Positions 57,368-64,000 of a stretch of 64,000 bases of DNA are shown piece by piece (the first letter of the stretch is position 1; every line of letters starts with the position of its first letter). The stretch comes from Immersiella caudata (taxonomy: Eukaryota; Ascomycota; Sordariomycetes; Sordariales; Lasiosphaeriaceae). The stretch is from the NCBI GenBank assembly GCA_030512335.1, contig JAULSU010000002.1, positions 5,394,001-5,458,000 of the forward strand, in the 5' to 3' direction. A program made the translations under genes and the position numbers. A model generated the notes under the pieces. That model worked only from the letters and a program-made list of their open reading frames with translations. It was not told the origin of the DNA and ran no database searches.

Positions 57368-58760
57368 TCCTCCCACTCGTCCGCTTCCAACCACACGCAT
57401 ACCCACTCACATCTCTGCGTTATGTGTTTTGTTTTGTTCCTTTCCCCGTTTAGCCTCGCCACATCTTAGACACAGCCTATCATCATCTTGTCTGCGCAGG
57501 CCTCCTATTCTGGCGCGAAGCAAAAACAAACAGCCAAATTCGGCTGTGGTGGTGGCTAGATTTTGGAAACATGATCGGGAGGCTAGGCTGAAGTGGCTTT
57601 ATACTGAAAACAGGGACTCAGCCTCGCTGGTGGGGAGGGATGGGGGAATTGGCTAAAGATGGCGGAGGCTGCGGGTGTCTGGTGTTGATTACGTTTGGTA
57701 CTTTGCGCAGTGGTGAAGATGGGTTCGAGGATTTGTGTAGGCGGGATGGCGGATGGGATGGGATGGATGGGAGTTCAGCCGTGATGCCGTGATGGAGGGT
57801 GGTGGTGGGTAGGCAGATAGATATAAGAATGGGATGCCTTCTTCTTTTGTGGATTTGGATTTGAGATTTTGGTGGGTGTTTTGTTTGTGCGACTACGACA
57901 TTGTGAGGCAGTTCGGTTCGATATGACGGTACCCAACTGAAGGGATGGACGACTACGATGACGGTGATGGCGGAACAATGGCCATAAATGGGACAGCAAA
58001 CAACGACAGTGGATGATGGATATTGATGAAGGTCTTTGGTGATACGATATCGACACCGGGTGTTATCCGCGGCCTGGATCGGAGGATTGGGAGGACTCGT
58101 CAGTGATGGTATCAGGGGCTGGGATGGGCAGTGACCAACAAGACCGAACCACGACACCGACGGAACTACTCGGGAAGAGACAGGATAGGGCTATTGACGG
58201 GCAACTGGCGAAGATGGGATGTTGGGGTCGAAGCCGCCGGTCCATTTTCGAGATGGAAATACCGGCCACCTCGGGACCCAACCACCACTCCTTCCGTCTC
58301 CAGGGAAGAAGAAGGACGAATAATTTCCCACTATCTGGTCCCTCTGAGATAGGATCCAAGACGCGACACCCTTTTCGCGATATCGACCATCTCGGGCTCC
58401 AACTTGAACAGCCATTCCTCCTACGAAAACAGACGGACTTCTTCCGCCTACATAGTCCCTCTGGAGTAGGAGGGTATCCGGCCGACTCTTCACTCTCAAA
58501 GACAATGCTACAACCGCTCAGTTTTCTCAAAACCAGTCAAAGGTCTCAACCTCGCAGAGACATCATATACCAGTCTTCTCAAATCCTTAACAACATCATG
58601 TCTAGGCTGGGTATCAGACCTACCAGCTCGTCCCAACACCAAGTTCTCGGGATGGACCCCCCTTCCAGCTTTGACACACTAAACGGAGTCGAAATAGAGT
58701 CGAGTTGACTTCGTCTTGAAAAGGACTGGAGCCAAAGGGGGAAAAAAGGAAAAAGGGGCC

Positions 58761-58768
58761 AAAAAAAA
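58761..58768 (-). terminator. Pol III terminator of 5S copy B
   Basis: Eight A on the + strand give T8 on the minus strand directly after the 5S 3' end. Confidence 0.75.
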
Positions 58769-58888
58769 GACATACAACACCAGGGATTCGCTGGTCGTCA
58801 CCGACCCAACTACTAGTCTGGCGGTCGCTGGCTTGTCTATGGGAGAGCGAACGGGATCCCGAATTTTCCAGCGCCTGTGGTCGTATGT
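58769..58888 (-). rRNA. 5S ribosomal RNA, copy B
   Basis: Read on the minus strand it starts ACATACGACCACA and runs ~120 nt, ending near GGTGTTGTATGTC. The 3' half, including the internal control region AGTAGTTGGGTCGGTGAC, is identical to copy A at 39876. The 5' half differs, but helix II still pairs: GGCGCTGG with CCAGCGACC, again with the bulged A. This copy is therefore a divergent 5S type rather than a truncated pseudogene. A T8 terminator follows. Confidence 0.93.
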
Positions 58889-59380
58889 GGTAGTTCCTGG
58901 CGTTGTTGTGGTTGAAGAGGGAAGGAAGGGGGTACGGGTGTCTGTGGTTGGTTGGGAGCCTCCTGGGGCCGTCAGGGGTAAGGGGTCGATGAACTCTTGG
59001 GGTAAGTGCTGAAAGCGACGAGGAGAGTTTGTGGCTGCCGTGGGGCTGTCCCTTTGTTGAGTTGTGAGACACCTAGGCACGTGTGCTCTGGTAAGTCTTG
59101 GGGGTGAAAGAACACCTTTAAAGGTAGGACATGCTTTGATGATCTGGCCCCTGAAGGTGAGTGTTAGCGCCCCTTTCTGTGCACGACTCGTTGCTGCAAG
59201 AGGGAAGCAGCAACTCCGGGTTGTTATGATCACGCATCAATCTGGCAGTATCTATCTATCTCTTTGGACCCCCAGAAAAATGAACCATCACGCTATGAAT
59301 GAGTGATATCACATGATAAGGCAGTGGAACAGGCATACCAGCGCTAGTGACTTTGAAGAGAAGTGAAAAAAATAATCGGC
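58889..59380. other. intergenic between Pol III genes
   Basis: About 490 bases between 5S copy B and a tRNA-Arg gene. No protein gene is seen. A run of seven A (59366-59372) is the T7 terminator of the tRNA-Arg gene on the minus strand. Confidence 0.5.
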
Positions 59381-59467
59381 CGATCGAGATGGGACTCGAA
59401 CCCACAATCTTGTCTTGTTGACACTCAACTATAGGAGAGACACGCCTTACCATTAGGCCACCCGACC
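59381..59467 (-). tRNA. tRNA-Arg(CCT) with intron, copy 1
   Basis: On the minus strand the acceptor stem GGTCGGG pairs with CTCGATC and the discriminator is G. The D-arm is GCCTAATGGTAAGGC and the T-arm GTGGG-TTCGAGT-CCCAT. The anticodon stem TGTCT/AGACA encloses CTCCTA-A, anticodon CCT. A 15-nt intron (59417-59431) follows position 37 and can form a GTTGA/TCAAC hairpin. A T7 terminator lies just downstream. Confidence 0.93.
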
Positions 59468-60480
59468 TTTGACTGTAATGCTTGGAGGATACCGGAAGCT
59501 ATCTCCGCCAGCGAGCGGGATAGGAGTGTCACCATGACGTACGGAAGCGAACAACGAGTCGTCACTGATGAGTATAAAGCAGTGCTCCCCTCCTGTTCTA
59601 AACTCTTCCATTTAGATTCACCAAATTCTTTGTGTCAATGGTATACCATCGTCCTTCAAGATCCATTTGCACGACTTTACTCACAAAGGGGTGGCCTTGA
59701 CCGTTACAAGTTCAACTCTCTGGGACTCGCCCGCTTTTACCTCGGCGATTTCTACATGTGCTCGGTTTGACCACATCTCCTAACGTGGCTTTCAGGTGGT
59801 TAAATTTGTAGCGGCTGAGATTGCCACGCTTCTTGTTGAAGGTGCACATAGATCTTGAAGTGCCATGGTATTCTATGCTGTGGCTCGATGAAGGCAGGCC
59901 AGGCTCCTCAAGCAAAGTTTGCTAAACCGTGTCTTAAGTCATAACCCGAGGTTTGGAGCAGGGGAAGGGAGTCAGTTTCTACCATTTACTTGGTCAGAGG
60001 TCTACAGATGACGCTGAGGTTAGGATGGATAATATATACCGGTTATTTTTGGTTTGTCTCGATGGTTTGATGGATTTGTTGGCTTCTCTGGATGGGTTCT
60101 GCGTCCTTCACTGCCAAAGTGGCAAGTTCAGATTCCTGAGGGTGGTCGCGCAGATGGTTGGTTCGGCAGCGATGTGAGGAGAGGGAAGGGGCGGATTAAG
60201 CATTGTTGGGCGAGGTTTCCTTCCTCACATCGTTTGCTGATCTTGACATTGGCCAATCGTTCTCTATCATATTGAACTTGTTGACTTTGGCAGTGTGGTT
60301 CGCAGTATTCAATATCGGTTGCCTTGACAGGAACTCCAAGAGTCAATTCGATTTAGCAACCAAGTCTAGGGTGTGCGTGGCAGTACACTCACCAACATCG
60401 CCCTCAAGTCTACTTCAGATCCAGATCTAGCCCGGTAAACATTTCATTCCCATGCCCACCTTGACCCTTCCTACCACCAT
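59468..60480. other. intergenic
   Basis: About 1 kb between the tRNA-Arg gene and the 3' end of the histidinol-phosphatase gene. No domain-bearing frame is seen. Confidence 0.5.
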
Positions 60481-61500
60481 TTATACATGCCCCCCATCCA
60501 ACCTCAAACTCCCCCTAAACTCCCCAATCCCCACCCCTTTCTCCTTCAACTCCGCCTTCACCCCCTCCCCACCCCCAACCCTCTCCCAAGTCCAAACCTC
60601 ACTCACCCCTAACCCCTCCAAATACTCCAACCCCCTTGCATAACAAGTAGCAACCTGCGCCACCCCATGGCTATCATCCGAAAACGTAAACCGTCCCCCC
60701 ATACCCACCCACTCCTTCGCAACCCCCCTCCCCGGATACGGCTCCTCCAACCCCTTCCTCAGCGCACTAGTATTGCACTCCAACCACCCGCCATACCTCC
60801 TCACCTCCATCAGATTCCTAACCATCTTCTCCCACACCTCGGGCCATTCCCTCTTTACATCCCTCCCCGGGTTCTCACTCATCAACCGTATGAGATCAAA
60901 GTGCCCTACTATCTTCGGCTGCAATGCCTTGACCATCTCAAACTGCTCATCATAGTAACGACTCCAGAGTCCCCTCTCCGTCTCGCCGCAGGCTGTAATG
61001 GCGGAGGCGTACATGGCCTTGTCGTAGTCGATGGGGATGCTGGAGACGTGGTGGAGGGAGCCTATGAAGTAGTCGACGCGCGGGTCCGAGGTGAGGGAGT
61101 GGATTAGGGGGGTGTACTCGGCGGGACGGAGCCATTCGGATTCGAAGCCGATGAGGATGTGGATTTGGGAGGAGCATTTGGATTGGAGGTGGGCGGCGTG
61201 GGAGAGGAAGGAGGTGTGGCGGGGGGAGAGGGAGTTGAGGGTTTCTTGGGGGGTGGGGAGGAGCTGGGTTTGTCAGGATTTCTTTATTTTATTATTTTTT
61301 TTGTGAGGGTGAAAAGGGGTAAGGAAAGAGGGGAGTACCTCTTCGGGGTAGAGGTCGTCGATGGAGGTGCGCGGCATGTGCTCGGTGAGGCCCATGGTTT
61401 TGTAGCCGATGCTGATGGCGTGTTGGATAATGGTCTCGAGATCGTCTTTTGCGTGGCCGGGGCAGAATTGCCCGGAGTGAGAGTGCATCGTAAAGGCCAT
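60481..61500 (-). CDS. HIS2: histidinol-phosphatase (PHP family)
   Basis: Two exons (61339-61500, 60481-61263) across a 75-nt intron encode 314 residues. PHP-domain metal ligands are visible in order: TMHSHSGQFCPGH (HxH), MGLTEHMPR, GFESEW (Glu), FIGSLHHVSS, GHFDLIRLM and TFSDDSHG. This is the PHP/HisK-type enzyme of fungi, EC 3.1.3.15, which removes phosphate from L-histidinol phosphate, the penultimate part of histidine synthesis in the cytosol. The start ATG at 61500 leads straight into the first motif, as in yeast His2. The coding strand is C-rich in the 5' half and G-rich in the last ~500 bases. Confidence 0.95.
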
Positions 61501-62236
61501 GGTGAGATGTGGGTGAGTGCTAGACGTTGACGGCTGTGATACGGGATGCCGATGTGAGAATTGATGGTGTTAATGACCTTGGCGGGAAAAGATAGAAGAA
61601 TGATGAGAATTTATAAATAACAAATTCTACTGAAATGGTTAGACGCAGCGTGATACTTTTGACATGCTTTCTGTCGCAGGTTGCCAAGCGAGGTTGAGTT
61701 TATGTCACTGAGTCACCCGAGGGGAAAAGTGGATGCGATGTCGGGAGCACCACCGAGGCTCTCAGCCCCATCAACGTGCAGCTCAACATATTTTGACAAC
61801 AGACCCCCCTTATCATGCCCACTGGATGAAAATGGATAAACCACGCTGTGTTTGCTGTGACAATCTGGCACACGTGCAAAACTTGAGCGAGCTCAATGGT
61901 ACGCTGACCAAGTCGCTCCTCCCTGGAATCCGGCTCGTGTGGGGTCCACCTCGATAAGACGTCCCATGTGCCTACTTCCCGAGAGCTACAGCCAACAACG
62001 ATGCGAGGAAGACAATGAGTCTCAAGAATGGTGACATAGGTGCTGGGGAGCGGTGCGAGGCGTGCCATGGATGAGGAGGTATCTCTGATGCGCTACAGGG
62101 AGCAAGGGGATGAGCCATTGCACTCTCAACAGCCTGGCCAGCACCACAATGTTGGTCACGGATGACGGTGACAGGTGGTATCGCATGCTCTCATTCACCT
62201 CCCGGTAAAACCCAACCCTTTGCCCCCAGGGTACGG
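61501..62236. other. intergenic
   Basis: About 740 bases: HIS2 promoter and the 3' flank of the small Cys-containing protein gene. No gene is seen. Confidence 0.5.
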
Positions 62237-62654
62237 CTACGTCCACCTCGCAACGCCGTCCTTGCCCGCGAATATCCTCACCGAAACGCCCTGCGGCACC
62301 CTGATGCGCCCACTCCCTTTGATGACCAAACACGGATACGAGTCGCCAGGCCCAAAGAACTCAACCTGCTGGCAGTTCCTGCAGTACAGCACCTCGCCCT
62401 CGGGCGCCGAGAACTCGTACATGGAGCTCCGCCGTGCACTCTCAAAGAAGCCCTCTGGTGCGTCCAGCGACTCCCACGCTTCCGTCTGCAGCCAGTAGTC
62501 AGCAATCCACATCCACATATCCGGGGGCCGGTGTGCAGTCCCCACAACGGTTACGAGAGAGAAAGAGACGTACCAATTTCTCGGCCAACCTCGCGCGCGC
62601 TGGGTCCGCCATGTACTCGGCGATGCTCGCCTGTCGCGAGTCTGCAGCCGCCAT
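62237..62654 (-). CDS. small conserved-looking protein with Cys motif, unknown function
   Basis: Two exons (62574-62654, 62237-62485) across an 88-nt GT-AG intron encode 109 residues. Exon 1 reads MAAADSRQASIAEYMADP and continues ARARLAEKL, then TEAWESLDAPEGFFESARRS. The middle has YCRNCQQVEFFGPGDSYPCL, with a CxxC pair and a third Cys, followed by a beta-rich IKGSGRIRVPQGVSVRIFAG. It lacks a signal peptide and membrane helices. A small metal-binding fold is possible but only one CxxC is present. Support is the clean splice, codon pattern and G-rich 3' end like its neighbours. I do not recognise the family. Confidence 0.65.
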
Positions 62655-62927
62655 GTCCGGTGGGCGGGGTGCGTTTCCGGTAGAAGAACCCGAAAAAAGA
62701 AAAAAAGTTGCAACAAATCGATACCGCCGTATGGGTGTTCAAACGTCAAAAAAGTGAAACGCAAAAAGACAGCGACGAGCTCTCTTCTGGCCTCACCTGC
62801 CCTTATAGGCGTGTGGTCAGTGGACTCAGGTAAATTAGGTTCGCGGGGGACTCGGGGGGGGGGGGGGTGGTTCATGCAGCTTTTTTTTTGGTCCCTGGCG
62901 CAAGGGGAAAAAACTCCAAAAATGTTC
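62655..62927. other. promoter interval with homopolymer runs
   Basis: Contains a G14 run (62854-62867) followed within 15 bases by a T9 run, and AAAAA at 62918-62922, the terminator of tRNA-Arg copy 2 on the minus strand. It includes the promoter of the small Cys protein gene. Confidence 0.6.
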
Positions 62928-63014
62928 CGATGAAGATGGGACTCGAACCCACAATCTTGTCTTGTAGACACTCCACTGTAGGAGAGACACGCCTTACCAT
63001 TAGGCCACTCCACC
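62928..63014 (-). tRNA. tRNA-Arg(CCT) with intron, copy 2
   Basis: On the minus strand the acceptor GGTGGAG pairs with CTTCATC, discriminator G. D-arm GCCTAATGGTAAGGC and T-arm GTGGG-TTCGAGT-CCCAT are the same as in copy 1. The anticodon is CCT in the loop CTCCTA-A. The 15-nt intron (62964-62978) keeps a hairpin (GTGGA/TCTAC). Acceptor and intron sequences differ from copy 1 but still pair. Confidence 0.93.
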
Positions 63015-63592
63015 TGGGCAGGGGTATAGGTAGCGAAAAGCTACTTAAGATCGTCGCCGACATGCGGGCGGGCAATCTGTAGTGTTCCTCCCGGGCCTAT
63101 TGCCTACTGCAGCGCGACCACTACGGCGTCCTTACAGCGCCATGCCATCCCATCTCAGTTGCTGGGTGGGGACTTTCGCATTCTCAGGGGCAACTTGAGC
63201 CGCCTCCTTTCTGTGCACGATGAAGAAGCAGAGCCAAGGTTCGCAGTGGCAGCGTTTTGTGCTATGTAGAAGATTTGCGCAAAGTTCCCGCGATTGACGG
63301 GCGCCTACCCCTACGCATAAAGTGAAGATTGGGATCCATGGTTGACGCCCCTATTTTTACACAATGCCTACGCGGCAGATTGTTTGCGGTCTAGCCTGCT
63401 GGAAAGAAACTTGCAAGCTTGGTTGTACATTATAATACAGATTATATAATATCATACAGATATAATACAACCCAAGTTTGGGATGCCGCACAACGCTACC
63501 GGCCCCAGGAATGTAGATGGCTAACATCGCGCACTTATGCCTCGATATCAGAGTTCGGTTGTGGCGCAAAGGGCATGGTCAAATGCCATGGC
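63015..63592. other. intergenic, AT-rich centre
   Basis: About 580 bases. An AT-rich segment (63421-63470) with repeated ATATAATA/ATACA words lies in the middle. It should hold the 3' flank of the PPTase gene. No gene is seen. Confidence 0.5.
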
Positions 63593-64000
63593 TCATGCAG
63601 ATGTAGTCGCCACGAGACGCCCCCGTCGAAATCTCCAGCGAGTCCCCAAGTCCTCAACTCCCATGCAAACCGCCGTAGCATAATCGCCATCATGACTGAT
63701 GCTCACCCTGACCTCCTGATCCGGCTTCCCCTCTTCGCCCTTCACATACGCTCTCGGCGGCCCGCTGCCCAGCCTTATCTCTCCGTCTCTCTCCTGGTCG
63801 TTCAACACGACGATATCGTGGAACGTCAGGCTCCTGCTCGGATGCGCCTTGATGACTGCTTCTTTCACCGCAAACCTACTCCCGTTAGCTTCGTCCAACA
63901 ACCTCAAAGCTCCTCTCAACTTGGAAACTCGCCTCCCGGCTATCCTTCTCTGACTATTCTCCCTCTCCAGCTCCTTCCAAAACGACTCCCACTCCTTCGC
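63593..64000 (-). CDS. 4'-phosphopantetheinyl transferase (AcpS/PPT2-like), 3' part
   Basis: The frame runs open from the window edge at 64000 to the stop at 63593, giving the last 135 residues; the 5' part lies outside. SRFAVKEAVIKAHPSR is the core AcpS/PPTase motif (xKEAxxK), followed by LTFHDIVVLND and the substrate-side VRVSISHDGDYATAVCM. These enzymes attach 4'-phosphopantetheine from CoA to the serine of acyl carrier proteins; the AcpS type in fungi is usually the mitochondrial Ppt2. An upstream charged helix (WESFWKELERENSQRR) is visible at the edge. The start, and any introns, cannot be judged. Confidence 0.85.
   Translation of the reverse strand, partial: AKEWESFWKELERENSQRRIAGRRVSKLRGALRLLDEANGSRFAVKEAVIKAHPSRSLTFHDIVVLNDQERDGEIRLGSGPPRAYVKGEEGKPDQEVRVSISHDGDYATAVCMGVEDLGTRWRFRRGRLVATTSA

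Larger units (their letters stand above)
47140..58768. other. 11.6 kb interval without supportable genes, upstream of xlr-1
   Basis: No open frame here shows a domain, a signal peptide with support, or convincing splice-joined coding. The longest frames (for example 49037-49576 minus, 52431-53054 plus, 58103-58708 plus) overlap others and are low-complexity or random in look. Base composition is GC-rich to balanced, not AT-rich, so it does not look like a RIP-mutated repeat graveyard. Visible structure: a CT tract at 47896-47973, paired palindromes at 57309-57367, and a C10 run near 57070. The xlr-1 promoter and leader occupy its left end. Non-coding transcripts are possible but cannot be shown. 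Confidence 0.55.

Noticed and set aside
58103..58708. 201-codon + strand frame ending just before 5S copy B
   Set aside because: Low-complexity polar product with no family resemblance; could be an orphan gene but evidence is insufficient.
47140..58768. Possible RIP-mutated transposon relic
   Set aside because: The interval is not AT-rich, lacks TA/CA skew visible by eye, and shows no transposase, reverse transcriptase or terminal repeats.
1..64000. CRISPR arrays, insertion sequences, bacterial operons
   Set aside because: No regularly spaced repeats or prokaryotic signals; introns, Sm protein, Zn2Cys6 factor and dispersed 5S genes mark a fungal nucleus.

Overview
This window is nuclear DNA of a filamentous ascomycete, most likely a Sordariomycete. 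The evidence is short GT-AG introns (about 47-135 nt) in most genes, 5S rRNA genes dispersed singly among protein genes, intron-containing tRNA genes, a GPI-anchored cell-wall type protein, and a full ortholog of the (hemi)cellulase regulator XlnR/XYR1/XLR-1. No prokaryotic, viral or transposon features were recognised. The species cannot be named from sequence alone.

Layout. 0.7-8.8 kb: a GPI-anchored Cys-rich secreted protein (+), a CAP59/CMT1-type glycosyltransferase (-), a 2.8 kb gap and an MFS sugar transporter (+). 9.3 kb: tRNA-Lys(CTT) (-). 10.5-19 kb: a secreted Cys-rich protein of unknown function (+), an ABC-F ATPase (+), a lipid kinase of the DAG/sphingoid-base kinase fold (-) and the tRNA methyltransferase TRM1 (-). 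19.8-29.2 kb: a SLATT-domain membrane protein (+), a Fringe-like glycosyltransferase (+), the importin MTR10 (-) head-to-head with SmE (+), and 5-formyltetrahydrofolate cyclo-ligase (-). 30-43 kb: an OPT-family transporter (+), a SLIP-GC-like nuclear dynamin GTPase (-), a cyclin (+), a 5S rRNA gene (-) and a decayed dynamin-like gene (+). 44.2-47.1 kb: xlr-1/xyr1 (-). 47.1-58.8 kb: an unusually long stretch with no supportable gene. 58.8-64 kb: a second 5S rRNA gene, two tRNA-Arg(CCT) genes, histidinol-phosphatase HIS2, a small Cys-containing protein and the 3' part of a phosphopantetheinyl transferase, all on the minus strand.

The genes do not form a pathway cluster. They are mostly housekeeping (RNA processing, transport, one-carbon and histidine metabolism) mixed with surface, secretion and carbon-use genes. 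The sugar transporter and xlr-1 both belong to carbon acquisition but lie 37 kb apart.

Points worth attention: at least eight genes change sharply from C-rich to G-rich on their coding strand near the 3' end; the two 5S genes, and the two tRNA-Arg genes, differ by compensatory changes in helices; the cyclin gene has a GC-AG intron; the dynamin relic has lost its P-loop and carries three in-frame stops; and two adjacent perfect palindromes sit in the gene-free region.
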